Origin: Bacillota bacterium
GTDB taxonomy: Bacteria > Bacillota > Clostridia > Lachnospirales > Lachnospiraceae
Length of the DNA stretch: 63,538 bases
Assembly: GCA_023457255.1 (NCBI GenBank)
Contig: JAEWMB010000001.1
Coordinates: forward strand, 1 to 63,538
Direction of reading: 5' to 3'
The position numbers were made by a program, and so were the translations under genes. The notes under the pieces were generated by a model that saw only the letters and a program-made list of their open reading frames with translations, had not been told where the DNA came from and made no database searches. This document shows, in pieces, positions 35,343 through 44,920 of this stretch (its first letter is position 1; each line of letters starts with the position of its first letter).

Positions 35343-36033
35343 AAAAATCATTCTATTTATTGTGGAAGGAATCCATGACAAAACAAGTTTATCCATTTGC
35401 CTGGGTGAACTGCTTGAGGGAGCATCGGTGCACTTTGCATTAACACATGGTGATATCACCTCCCGGTATGGTACCAGCCCTAAGAACATCAGTGAACGTA
35501 TTGGTGCTATTGTAAAAAATTTTAGCGGGAGTATTTTTAAACCAAAAGATTTTTACGAGGTTGTTCATATCATCGATACGGATGGTGCATTTATCCCGGA
35601 GGAGCATATCAAACCGGTCACTAAGGTGGAGGAAGGTTCTCCTCACACGAAATATAAGCCGGAGGAAATCTTAACACCGGATCCAAAGAATATCAAAGAA
35701 CGAAATGAACAGAAGTCAGATGTGATAGACAGAATGTTATCGATAGGAAAGGTTTGGAGAACAATTCCGTATCATGTGTATTACTTTTCTTCTAATATGG
35801 ATCATGTTCTTCATAATAATCCAAACCTTACACGAGAAGAAAAAGATCAGTTGTCAGAGGAGTTTGAGAATCATTATTATAAGAAACCAAAGGAGTTCGT
35901 AAAACTTTTTCAAACAAAGGACTTAGCAGTACCGGGAAATTATAAGGAGACGTGGGATTTTATAAAGCTTGACTGTAATTCGTTAAAGAGGTATTCTAAT
36001 TTTGGGATTTACTTGGAGGAGAGGGAAAAGTAA
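35332..36033 (+). CDS. TOPRIM-like partner of the ATPase
   Basis: A 233-residue protein. The N-terminus KKIILFIVEGIHDKTSL places a Glu (E12) after a hydrophobic strand, and EVVHIIDTDG gives a DxD pair (D82, D84), the arrangement of TOPRIM nuclease/primase folds (E ... DxD). The remaining 150 residues are charged and not recognised. The ATG at 35332 overlaps the ATPase stop by 11 bases, so the two are translationally coupled. An effector nuclease working with the ATPase is the likely role; this is inference. Confidence 0.55.
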   Translation: MQSKKIILFIVEGIHDKTSLSICLGELLEGASVHFALTHGDITSRYGTSPKNISERIGAIVKNFSGSIFKPKDFYEVVHIIDTDGAFIPEEHIKPVTKVEEGSPHTKYKPEEILTPDPKNIKERNEQKSDVIDRMLSIGKVWRTIPYHVYYFSSNMDHVLHNNPNLTREEKDQLSEEFENHYYKKPKEFVKLFQTKDLAVPGNYKETWDFIKLDCNSLKRYSNFGIYLEEREK

Positions 36034-36123
36034 AACAGTGCTTTTGTACAGAAATGGAAAGATCCAAAGTACTATTTTAAGAACCGTGAATTTGATGTAA
36101 AGGATTATAAGTAGGATAACATT
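36034..36123 (+). pseudogene. Short coding relic before azlC
   Basis: A frame reading FVQKWKDPKYYFKNREFDVKDYK and then a stop fills most of this gap. It looks like the C-terminus of a lost gene; I cannot name it. Confidence 0.3.
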
Positions 36124-36801
36124 ATGAAAAAAGCATTTAAGGAAGCATTTCCCCATACGATACCCATTTTAACCGGATTTTTATTTTTAGGCATGGCGTA
36201 TGGGGTTTTAATGAGGACAAAAGGTTATGGTCCATTCTGGTCTGTTTTAATGAGTGCGGTAGCATTTTGCGGTAGTATGCAATTTGTTGCGATTACCTTA
36301 TTGACTACTGTTTTTCAACCGGTGCAGGCTTTTTTACTTAGTATTATGGTAAATGCCAGACATTTATTTTATGGTATTTCTATGTTAGGAAAGTATCGTG
36401 GGCTTGGCAGAATTCGATACTTCTTAATTTATGTACTTTGCGATGAAACGTTTTCAGTAACATATGGGGTTGAACCACCCGAAGGGGTGGAGCGGAAATA
36501 TTTTTACTTTGCAATCTCTTTGCTGAATTATCTCTATTGGATTTTAGGTACTTTACTAGGCGCAATTGCGGGCAATTTTATCTCATTTAATACCGAAGGG
36601 CTGGATTTTGTATTAACCGCATTATTTGTTGTTTTATTTCTTGAGCAGTGGAAGAAAAAAGAAAATCGTATTATGGGTATTATAGGAATTATGTGTTCCA
36701 TCCTCAGCTTACTAATCTTCGAGGCTGACCAGATGGTAATTCCAGCGATGATATTAATTGTACTTTGTTTAAGCGGAGGGAGGAAAAAGCTATGTATTTA
36801 A
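36124..36801 (+). CDS. azlC: Branched-chain amino acid exporter, large subunit AzlC
   Basis: A 225-residue membrane protein of the AzlC/YgaZ family, the large subunit of a branched-chain amino acid exporter. It has several transmembrane helices and the family segments GMAYGVLMRTKGYGPFWSVL, AFCGSMQFVAI and MVNARHLFYGISM. It overlaps azlD by 10 bases and follows leuA and the ATPase pair, so its product may balance leucine pools. Confidence 0.92.
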   Translation: MKKAFKEAFPHTIPILTGFLFLGMAYGVLMRTKGYGPFWSVLMSAVAFCGSMQFVAITLLTTVFQPVQAFLLSIMVNARHLFYGISMLGKYRGLGRIRYFLIYVLCDETFSVTYGVEPPEGVERKYFYFAISLLNYLYWILGTLLGAIAGNFISFNTEGLDFVLTALFVVLFLEQWKKKENRIMGIIGIMCSILSLLIFEADQMVIPAMILIVLCLSGGRKKLCI

Positions 36802-37124
36802 CTCCACTGCAAGCGGTTGGAATTATTTTGGCAGTTGCACTTGGAACGATGCTTACAAGATTTCTTCCGTTTCTATTATTTCCGGAACACAAGAAGATAC
36901 CAGAATACATACAATTTTTAGGAAAAGCACTTCCTACAGCAATGATGGGGCTTTTAGTTGTTTACTGTCTAAAAGATGTTAATATAATAAAAGACAGTCA
37001 TGGGCTGCCGGAGGTACTGGCAATTGGTGTCATACTGATTTTACATCATTTAAAGAGCAATGTATTATTAAGTATTGGCGGCGGTACCATTGTATATATG
37101 CTTTTGGTACAGCTTATTTTCTAA
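36792..37124 (+). CDS. azlD: Branched-chain amino acid exporter, small subunit AzlD
   Basis: A 110-residue membrane protein with about four transmembrane segments, the AzlD/YgaH partner of AzlC. TRFLPFLLFPEHKKIPEYIQ and LGKALPTAMMGLLVVYCL are typical. The ATG at 36792 has GGAGGGAGG upstream inside azlC. Confidence 0.9.
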   Translation: MYLTPLQAVGIILAVALGTMLTRFLPFLLFPEHKKIPEYIQFLGKALPTAMMGLLVVYCLKDVNIIKDSHGLPEVLAIGVILILHHLKSNVLLSIGGGTIVYMLLVQLIF

Positions 37125-37175
37125 ATAGTGTTTGCTTTGTTAGATCGTTAGGGAAGACAGCATTTAAAAGTTTAT

Positions 37176-37217
37176 AAAAGGCGATGGAAAGTTTGTTATA
37201 CTTTCTGTCGCCTTTTA
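37176..37217 (+). terminator. Terminator after azlD
   Basis: AAAAGGCGATGGAAAG pairs with CTTTCTGTCGCCTTTT (one mismatch), ending in T. Confidence 0.85.
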
Positions 37218-37690
37218 TAATTAGATATCGCTGGTTTTTATTAAGTTATATCCTATCTGGTCATAGAATAACGACACCTTTACTAAGCCAGTTTTGGTAT
37301 TTGCTGCTAGGAGATCCAATCACCTTAACCTAAATCGAAGATAGCTTCTTTATCTATTAGGAGATAAAAGGATTCGTTCGCAGATAACGTTCATAGCGAT
37401 CGGCCGGTAATATAAGAAAGGACTAGAAAATCACAGAATTAACGGATTGGGGAATGATTAGAGGAATATCATAGATTATAATTTTAAAATATGATTAGAT
37501 AATTATAGAAATAATATTGACATAATACAGATAGATGGATATTTATAATAACAGATATACTTGTGTGATTTGATAAGTATACATAGAATCTTCAATTCAG
37601 TTTTATTGTACTATCATAATGTTTCTATGACCAATGCTATCCTTGGAGCTGCGGGCGGTGACTAGGAGTGAAAGCTTGAGATATGTTAAT

Positions 37691-37748
37691 AAAATCCATG
37701 AAATGCAGTCAGGCATTGTTATAACCTTACTGCGTTTCATGGATTTTA
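37691..37748 (-). terminator. Terminator of the GH2 gene
   Basis: AAAATCCATGAAATGCAGT pairs with ACTGCGTTTCATGGATTTT (one mismatch), just past the GH2 stop codon. Confidence 0.85.
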
Positions 37749-37758
37749 ATTTTATATC

Positions 37759-40700
37759 CTACTTAAACTGAAACCACTCAAAGTCAAAATTGCTGCCGGG
37801 CAGGAATAAGAAGGTCACCGTATATTTACCGGTTTTCTTTGAAAATTCAAACTCTTTTACTTCATAATCCTCTGTATGATTAAATTCAGCAAGCTCTTCA
37901 ATGCTGCCGTCCTCGGAAACAAATTTAACATGAATTGTATTCTTCTCAATTGGAGAGCGCCCGCAGAGAGAGAGTTTTGTAATACCCTGTTCACCGAAAT
38001 CCATCTCTGAAAATTCCAAAGCGACATTATTTCCGATTCCTTCAATGCGAGAATCCTTTTTGGTAAAGGTATCTCCATAGATAAGGTCACAGTCGGCAGC
38101 ATATAATTTTGCAACCCCTTTTTGTGGTTTTGCAAACTGAAATCCCTGGACACTTAATCTTGTAAAAACAACGAAGGAAATTGTTACGATGCCTTTTACT
38201 CTTCGTTTCAAACGATAGGTTTCCGGTTGGTGGTGATTCCAAATCGGTTTTTTCGTAAAGATACAATCAGCTAATAATTCACTGCCCTCTTCATGAGGAA
38301 TACCTTCCCAAATCTCAAAGGTTGGCGGCTCCGCATTAAGACAGTAGATTGGAACGGTAATTTCATCCGAACCAAAGGCGCCAAAGTCAACATTATGAAA
38401 GCAGATGTAAGTATCCATTGGCAATAGAGAGGAAATACCGCGCTCAATTCCGTTGGTCAGGTTTGTATTAGACCAAGAGTACAAACCGCCATAGATAAAT
38501 TCGTATGGATTCATGGTAGCCTCTCCAAGGTCATGGAAATTAAGCTCAACCTCAGAAATCATACGTACTTTATCTGCACCATTTTGACAAGTACAGCGTA
38601 GATAAGCTTTTCCGCTGCCAAGAGCGTTTACGGTCACCTTGGTTCCATCCTTTTCTAATTTAGCAAGGTTGGAATCAATGCCGGAACCATTGGTTATTCT
38701 CCAATCGATATCCTGATAGGTAGCATTTGCAGGGTGAATTATTACTTTTGCTTCAATTGAAGTTAAATCTTTAGACAGAGTGGTGCCAAGTGGTGTTACA
38801 ATTTCAAGCTTACGAATCGGAATCTCAGTATCATTAACAGCAGGTATCACAACTTCCGGATTCCGTACCGGATAAAGTAAGTGCTCTGTGTTTCTCATAC
38901 AATCACTAAGGCCTTCCGGATACTCACATGGAAGGGAAGTAAAGGTAAGCGTCTTAGTCTGCAAAGATTCTGAGGATACTTTCAGCGTAATATCACCAGG
39001 TATTAAGGTAGAGGCAATGACTGCAAGTAGTTTTCCGCTGAATAACCTCCGGCTGATTCCTTTGTATTGGTCATAATCGGTACTGTCACCATTATCCAGT
39101 CCGACTAGGCGGCCGGCGCCGCTTACTTCTACGGTAACACGATTATTTGCATTCTCGACCGGATTACCATTAGCATCCTCCGCACTAATTTCCACAAAGA
39201 TAAGATCCTGGCTATTTGCCAGCATAGTGACTTTATCCGGAGATAATTTTATACTGGCAGCATCACCAAATGAAGTGCGGGTATCCGTTGCAATTATAGT
39301 TCCGAATTCGTCATAAGCAACTGCTTTTAAAGTACCTTTCTCAAAAGGCAGCTGCCAATGACCGCATAATTTTGTACCATGTTTGTGATCAATGTCATAG
39401 GTTCCCAGTGAACTTTCATTAAAGAACAATTCGATTCTAGGAGCGTTAGAGCACACCCTGATATCAATTGTCTGTCCCTTGGAAAAATCCCAATAAGGGA
39501 ATAAATGTACCATTGGCGATTTTTTATAATCGGTCCACTCTGCTTGATAGATATAGAAAGTATCCTTTTTAAAGCCGGCAGTATCCACCTGACCAAAATA
39601 CGAGTTTTTTGTAAAATAAGGAGTTGGCTCTCCAATGTAATCAAAGCCGGTCCAGATGAATTGCCCGGCACTAAAGGAGGCATCGCGGTCTTTGGTAATG
39701 CAGTATTCCGCATCACGTGCTCCCCAGCTTGATGTTGTATTACCGAGGGAGGAACACTGTTCGTCGTCGTCTGCAAGTACTGGCTGTGAATATGGAAAAT
39801 GATAGATTCCACGGCTTTGCAGCGTGGATGCTGTTTCACTGCCGTATATAATCCAATCCGGGTGAAGCTTATGATGTTCCTCGTAGAGTCGTTCGGCATA
39901 ATTATATCCGGCAAGTTTTACGATATCTGCACACTTCTGGGCATTTTCCCATGCCATATAATTGGAGCCGATGGTTACAGGTGCATTGATTCGATTATCA
40001 TGTTTTTGAACAAGCTTTAATAGCATCCTTGTAACTTCCTGACCGCGTTCGTCAGCATGTGTATCATAGATCTCATTTCCGATGCTCCACATGATAAGAG
40101 ATGGATGGTTGCGGTCACGGCGAATCCAGCTTGCAACATCTTTTGCCACCCAGTCCGGAAAGAAACGGGCATAATCATAGGTTGTTTTCGGGAGTTCCCA
40201 GATATCAAAGCCCTCGGAATTGATTAAGAATCCCATCTCATCCGCAAGCTCCATCAACTCTGCTGCCGGCATATTGTGAGAAGTACGAATAGCATTGACA
40301 CCCATTTCCGCTAATATGGATAATTGTCTGCGAAGAGCAGTGCGGTTGATGGCAGCACCAAGGCAGCCAAGATCGTGGTGCTGGCATACTCCGTATAATT
40401 TGACATGATTTCCATTTAGGAAAAAGCCCTCTTCACAGGAATATTCTATGGTTCGAAAACCGATGTTTTGTATTACGGTCTGTATTACAGTATTATCTTT
40501 TATTATCTCAGTTTGCACCTGATATAAATTTGGTGTCTCAAGGTTCCAAAGAAGAGGGGCTTTTATATGTAACTTACTGTCTTGTACATAGAAGGCATTC
40601 TTTGTTACCTCCTCTGAAACATCGGCGGTATGTGTGCAAACGAGTTCATGATTTGGTGACCATAGCGTGTGGCGGAGTTCAATGGCACAAGAAAAGGAAT

Positions 40701-41301
40701 CTCCTGCTATTCCGAAGGCATCCTCCGGTACTGGAATCTCCGGCTCCATACTGATAGGTAACGAGGATAGTTCGGTTGAGAGAAACGCATAAAAATCATC
40801 CCCGGTTTTTTCTGTTGAAATATAAATTCCGTCTGGGTTAATATGTAATTCAGGATAGGTATGAAACCATACATTACGATAAATTCCAGCGCCGGAATAC
40901 CATCTTGAGTTTGGTGACTCATAGATTACCTGCATTACAATTTCATTGTCACCAACTGTCAAAAAGTCGGTAATATCGAATTCAAATGTCGAGTAACCGT
41001 ATTTCCATTCTCCGGCCGCCTTTCCATTCACATAGAGGGTAGAGTTCATATAGACACCCTCAAAACGTAATGTATATCTCGCCTTATTTTTCAGTTGTTC
41101 CATTGGCAATATTCGCCGATACCAGCCTTCCCCGGTTTCATACAAATCGTAGGTATTATAAATCAGCCAGTCGTGGGGCAAATCAACAGGCTGCCATATA
41201 GTATTTGCATCGGATACTTTTGCCAAGGTAGCGCCCAGCGGATGTTTGGAAAAACTCCAGCCATCGTTCATTAATCTTCGATCCTTGAGTTGATTGCTCA
41301 T
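37759..41301 (-). CDS. Large glycoside hydrolase family 2 protein
   Basis: A 1180-residue cytoplasmic GH2 enzyme (beta-galactosidase/beta-glucuronidase clan) without a signal peptide. The N-terminal sugar-binding domain (WQPVDLPHDW, GWYRR) is followed by an Ig-like domain and the TIM barrel with HNMPAAELMELADEMGF, the acid/base Glu in MWSIGNEIYD and the nucleophile Glu in IIYGSETAS. Long C-terminal Ig-like (DUF4982-type) regions follow and a last ~130 residues (from about 1050) resemble a CBM6-type beta-sandwich ending in FDFEWFQFK. AAAGGGG precedes the ATG. Together with GH67 and two AraC regulators it suggests hemicellulose side-chain breakdown; substrate not fixed. Confidence 0.9.
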   Translation of the reverse strand: MSNQLKDRRLMNDGWSFSKHPLGATLAKVSDANTIWQPVDLPHDWLIYNTYDLYETGEGWYRRILPMEQLKNKARYTLRFEGVYMNSTLYVNGKAAGEWKYGYSTFEFDITDFLTVGDNEIVMQVIYESPNSRWYSGAGIYRNVWFHTYPELHINPDGIYISTEKTGDDFYAFLSTELSSLPISMEPEIPVPEDAFGIAGDSFSCAIELRHTLWSPNHELVCTHTADVSEEVTKNAFYVQDSKLHIKAPLLWNLETPNLYQVQTEIIKDNTVIQTVIQNIGFRTIEYSCEEGFFLNGNHVKLYGVCQHHDLGCLGAAINRTALRRQLSILAEMGVNAIRTSHNMPAAELMELADEMGFLINSEGFDIWELPKTTYDYARFFPDWVAKDVASWIRRDRNHPSLIMWSIGNEIYDTHADERGQEVTRMLLKLVQKHDNRINAPVTIGSNYMAWENAQKCADIVKLAGYNYAERLYEEHHKLHPDWIIYGSETASTLQSRGIYHFPYSQPVLADDDEQCSSLGNTTSSWGARDAEYCITKDRDASFSAGQFIWTGFDYIGEPTPYFTKNSYFGQVDTAGFKKDTFYIYQAEWTDYKKSPMVHLFPYWDFSKGQTIDIRVCSNAPRIELFFNESSLGTYDIDHKHGTKLCGHWQLPFEKGTLKAVAYDEFGTIIATDTRTSFGDAASIKLSPDKVTMLANSQDLIFVEISAEDANGNPVENANNRVTVEVSGAGRLVGLDNGDSTDYDQYKGISRRLFSGKLLAVIASTLIPGDITLKVSSESLQTKTLTFTSLPCEYPEGLSDCMRNTEHLLYPVRNPEVVIPAVNDTEIPIRKLEIVTPLGTTLSKDLTSIEAKVIIHPANATYQDIDWRITNGSGIDSNLAKLEKDGTKVTVNALGSGKAYLRCTCQNGADKVRMISEVELNFHDLGEATMNPYEFIYGGLYSWSNTNLTNGIERGISSLLPMDTYICFHNVDFGAFGSDEITVPIYCLNAEPPTFEIWEGIPHEEGSELLADCIFTKKPIWNHHQPETYRLKRRVKGIVTISFVVFTRLSVQGFQFAKPQKGVAKLYAADCDLIYGDTFTKKDSRIEGIGNNVALEFSEMDFGEQGITKLSLCGRSPIEKNTIHVKFVSEDGSIEELAEFNHTEDYEVKEFEFSKKTGKYTVTFLFLPGSNFDFEWFQFK

Positions 41302-41523
41302 GTTCGTTCCCCTTTCTTTCCAGTAAATTATTGTTTGTTCATAAAACGTTACTATTTCAAACTTTCTTTTTAGAAATCACGCCAATATATTTCTAAGATT
41401 CATTTTATTTCATCTTAATTGCATTCACAATGTAACATCTTATACGAAACATGTAGTTCTCTTAATATTTCAAATACCTTAAATTGAGGAAAAATAAGTA
41501 GGTTAATAATAAAACCTGATCAT

Positions 41524-42414
41524 CTATGCCTGGGAAGCATTAAAGCGAATGATATTTGGGCCATGTAGGCGCTTATATTCGCTTGGTGTGCACCGTTTCT
41601 GTTCTTTAAATATTCGGTTAAAGGTTGCCAGACTATTAAAACCGGAATGCATCGCAATCTCAGTAATGGTAAGGTTAGGGTCAATGAGTAATTTTTCAGC
41701 ATGCATGATTCGCTGCTTATTCAAATAATCATAGTAAGAGATCCCTGAAAATTCTTTAAACAAACGCATGAAATGGTACTTGCTAAAGCCGGCTAATTGG
41801 GCCAGATCATCCACGTTGATGGGCTCGGTGCAATGTTCATTAATATGTGTGCATACCATGAGAAATTTATCAATATATTCGTGACGCTTCGGACTCTTTG
41901 TATTTGGAAACCTTTTCTCTGAGGCTACATGGTTTCGGCCCAGAATGACGAAAAAATTTACGAGCATGGAGTAGATTGCCGCCTCTTTTAAAGGAGAGCC
42001 GCTAAAATACTCTTTCATAATTCGAAGCATTAGATTATGAAGGTCTTCATGAATATCAGGCATTGTCTCATTTGTTATAATAGTACAAGGATGGAACATA
42101 GGAAATACGGAGTCAAATCCATTTAAGTTATAAAGTAAGGAATAATCAAATTGAAAGATAATTCTCTGTCCCTTAGTTGGAGCATAGAGTTGATGAAGCT
42201 CACCGGAAGGTAGCAGGATGATATCGCTGACATTCAAATGATGGCGTGCATTATTTACAACAACCTCATAGGTATTCTCGATTGGCATTATAATTTCTGC
42301 AGCAGTATGCCAGTGAATCGGGTAATCTTCGTACTCCTCATTTAAGTAAAGCCGAAAACCGATATTCTCATCGTACGCAACGGTTTCTCTGGTTCCGTTT
42401 AGTATAGCTATCAT
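41524..42414 (-). CDS. AraC-family regulator with cupin sensor domain
   Basis: A 296-residue regulator. The N-terminal cupin (about 15-110: DYPIHWHTAAEIIMPIENTY, DIILLPSGELHQL) binds an effector sugar, and the C-terminal AraC domain has NVDDLAQLAGFSKYHFMRLF and EIAMHSGFNSLATFNRIFKE followed by CTPSEYKRLHG. The ATG at 42414 has AAGGAAGG upstream. It is encoded just upstream of the GH2 gene on the same strand and divergent from GH67, so it is the likely activator of one or both. Confidence 0.88.
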   Translation of the reverse strand: MIAILNGTRETVAYDENIGFRLYLNEEYEDYPIHWHTAAEIIMPIENTYEVVVNNARHHLNVSDIILLPSGELHQLYAPTKGQRIIFQFDYSLLYNLNGFDSVFPMFHPCTIITNETMPDIHEDLHNLMLRIMKEYFSGSPLKEAAIYSMLVNFFVILGRNHVASEKRFPNTKSPKRHEYIDKFLMVCTHINEHCTEPINVDDLAQLAGFSKYHFMRLFKEFSGISYYDYLNKQRIMHAEKLLIDPNLTITEIAMHSGFNSLATFNRIFKEQKRCTPSEYKRLHGPNIIRFNASQA

Positions 42415-42853
42415 TGAAACCCTTCCTTTCAAATTTCCTTCAGATAAGTTACTATTAATCAGATGTTGCGATATTAAAAAGGGATAAAAATATATTACAT
42501 ATGCACAAATATTAGTTTTGATAAGAATAAAAATCGTGCAATTAATATATTAAGTATAGAGCATTATGAAAATATTGTAAAGGGAAATAGATTAGAAATA
42601 GCATAATTTGAGGAAGTAAAATATCGTAATACTAAAAAGTAGCAATATTTGATAAAAATAGAGCAAAAAATAAGAAGTGTGCCTAAGATTTATAACGTAT
42701 AGTGATTTTATAAGTACCTAAAGTATGTTACATTCTAAGGTGTAGATGCATGAAAGCATACGATATTGTGCGGGATATGACAATACCGTACACTATAAGA
42801 TCAGATGGAGCCGGTGTGATAAAAAGTCAATTAGGATAGAAGGAGACGGGGCA
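42415..42853. other. Divergent control region between araC and GH67
   Basis: A 439-base AT-rich gap. The frame of GH67 is open from 42746, but the conserved N-terminus and ribosome binding site support the start at 42854. The region should hold both promoters, but I could not identify a clear -35/-10 pair or operator. Confidence 0.4.
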
Positions 42854-44878
42854 ATGGGGTTTGAAAAAGCATGGTTAAATTACCATAAGAGCAATACACT
42901 TGCAATGCGCAATTTTTTTACATTCGTTACTTATAACAAAGAGGACTCTATTGTAAAGAATGCAGTTTTAGAATTAACAACAGCAGCAAAAGAGCTATTC
43001 TCTATTGATATGATAAGCATTTGTTCTGAAATGATGTCAGAGGGTAAAAGCGTCAGTGCGGAAGATAAGAAGGAAAAAAGAATACATCTTGAGGTTGGTG
43101 GTGAGGCAGAACTATCCACCGAAGGATATCGAATTTCATTCACCAAGGAGGTAATTCAGATTGACGCTTTCACCTCCCATGGAATTTTATACGGAACCTT
43201 TGACTTGATACGAAGTACTATTCTTAATGCAGACCTTTGTACTTTAAATAAAACAGTTTTGCCAAAGAATCCTCTTCGAATGTTAAATCATTGGGATAAT
43301 ATGGATGGCAGTATTGAGAGAGGATATTCGGGTAATTCTTTCTTTTTTGAGCAAGGGGAGGTTATGGTAAACGAACGTATCAAATCTTATGCAAGGCTGG
43401 TATCCTCCGTTGGTATCAATGCAGTAGTGATTAATAATGTGAATGTTCGCGGTATTGCAACCAACCTGATAACAAGCCGTTACATGGAAGAATTAAAACA
43501 GATCGGTGAAATTTTTGCTTCCTATGGGATTAAACTTTTCCTATCTCTGAATTTTGCCGCCCCGATAGAACTTGGTGGATTAGCAACTGCTGACCCTTGC
43601 GAGGAAGCAGTCCGACTGTGGTGGAAAGAGGCAGTGCAGTTATTATTTGAAGAAATACGATCTTTTGGCGGATTTTTAGTTAAGGCGGATTCCGAGGGAA
43701 GACCGGGGCCATTTACCTATCAAAGAACCCATGCAGAGGGTGCTAATATGTTAGCTGAGGCGGTGAAACCTTATGGTGGACTGATTATCTGGAGATGTTT
43801 TGTATATAACTGCAGGCAAGATTGGAGAGATACGAAGACAGACAGGGCAAGAGCAAGTTTTGACAACTTCCACGTATTAGACGGTAGTTTTGCGGAAAAT
43901 GTAATTTTGCAGGTGAAAAATGGTCCGATGGATTTTCAGGTTAGAGAGCCGGTATCTCCATTATTCGGCGGGATGAAGAAGACAAATCTGATGTTGGAGG
44001 TTCAGATTGCACAAGAATATACAGGGCAGCAAAGACATGTTTGCTATTTGATTCCGATGTTTAAGGAAATTATAAACTTTAGAACCTATTGCAAAGAAGA
44101 AAATGATACCGTATCCGATATCATAAGTGGCAATACTTATGGTAATAAAAATGCCGGAATAGCGGCAGTTTCCAATACCGGGAATGATGATAATTGGACT
44201 GGTCATGATTTGGCAGCAGCGAATCTCTATGGATTTGGCAGACTAAGTTTTGAACCGGAATTGACATCAGAAGAAATCGCAGGAGAGTGGATTGCCTTGA
44301 CCTATGGCACCAAGAAACAGGTTGCAGACTATATCACTAAAATTCTAATGATGTCCTGGCCGGCTTATGAGAAATATACATCACCGCTTGGTATCGGATG
44401 GATGGTAAATCCCTCTCATCATTACGGACCGAATGTTGACGGCTACGAGTATGACCGCTGGGGAACCTACCACCGAGCAGACCATAAGGCAATTGGGATA
44501 GACCGGACTAAAAATGGAACAGGTTATACGGAACAATATCATAAACCGAATCAAGAACTTTATGAAACAACGGAAACATGCCCGGAGGAATTATTATTGT
44601 TTTTCCATCGCATTCCATATACATATTTCTTAAAATCCGGAAAGACTTTGATTCAACATATCTATGATTCGCATTTTGAAGGCGTGAAAGATGTGGAAGA
44701 GATGATAACCTTATGGGAGGGATTAAAGGAAGAACTAGAGGAAGTACCGTATAGCAGGGTATTACATAGATTACAGGAACAGCGGGAACATGCTAAGGAA
44801 TGGAGAGACGTAATTTGTTCTTATTTTTATAGGAAGACGGCGATAAAGGATGAGAAGGGAAGGAAGATATTTGTTTGA
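42854..44878 (+). CDS. aguA: Alpha-glucuronidase, glycoside hydrolase family 67
   Basis: A 674-residue cytoplasmic enzyme that removes (4-O-methyl-)glucuronic acid from the non-reducing end of aldouronic acids derived from glucuronoxylan. Conserved GH67 blocks include MLNHWDNMDGSIERGYSGNS, FLVKADSEGRPGP (acid Glu), DWRDTKTDRARA (Asp) and FQVREPVSPLFGG (Glu), and the C-terminal PLGIGWMVNPSHHYGPNVDG. GGAGA lies before the ATG at 42854, and homologues begin near this point, so the upstream ATG at 42746 is rejected. Confidence 0.95.
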   Translation: MGFEKAWLNYHKSNTLAMRNFFTFVTYNKEDSIVKNAVLELTTAAKELFSIDMISICSEMMSEGKSVSAEDKKEKRIHLEVGGEAELSTEGYRISFTKEVIQIDAFTSHGILYGTFDLIRSTILNADLCTLNKTVLPKNPLRMLNHWDNMDGSIERGYSGNSFFFEQGEVMVNERIKSYARLVSSVGINAVVINNVNVRGIATNLITSRYMEELKQIGEIFASYGIKLFLSLNFAAPIELGGLATADPCEEAVRLWWKEAVQLLFEEIRSFGGFLVKADSEGRPGPFTYQRTHAEGANMLAEAVKPYGGLIIWRCFVYNCRQDWRDTKTDRARASFDNFHVLDGSFAENVILQVKNGPMDFQVREPVSPLFGGMKKTNLMLEVQIAQEYTGQQRHVCYLIPMFKEIINFRTYCKEENDTVSDIISGNTYGNKNAGIAAVSNTGNDDNWTGHDLAAANLYGFGRLSFEPELTSEEIAGEWIALTYGTKKQVADYITKILMMSWPAYEKYTSPLGIGWMVNPSHHYGPNVDGYEYDRWGTYHRADHKAIGIDRTKNGTGYTEQYHKPNQELYETTETCPEELLLFFHRIPYTYFLKSGKTLIQHIYDSHFEGVKDVEEMITLWEGLKEELEEVPYSRVLHRLQEQREHAKEWRDVICSYFYRKTAIKDEKGRKIFV

Positions 44879-44920
44879 TCCGTGTATCCATTGTTGATAC
44901 TTGCAGTAAATAAAATATCC

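Larger units (their letters stand above)
37125..37758. other. Long intergenic region, two terminators
   Basis: It contains the azlD terminator (37176-37217) and the GH2 terminator (37691-37748, minus sense). Between them there is no gene. A promoter-like TTGACA with TATTTA 17 bases later, near 37518, has nothing behind it. Confidence 0.45.

Noticed and set aside
42746..42853. Upstream start for GH67
   Set aside because: Homologous GH67 proteins begin near the WL-x-Y segment, and GGAGA precedes the ATG at 42854.
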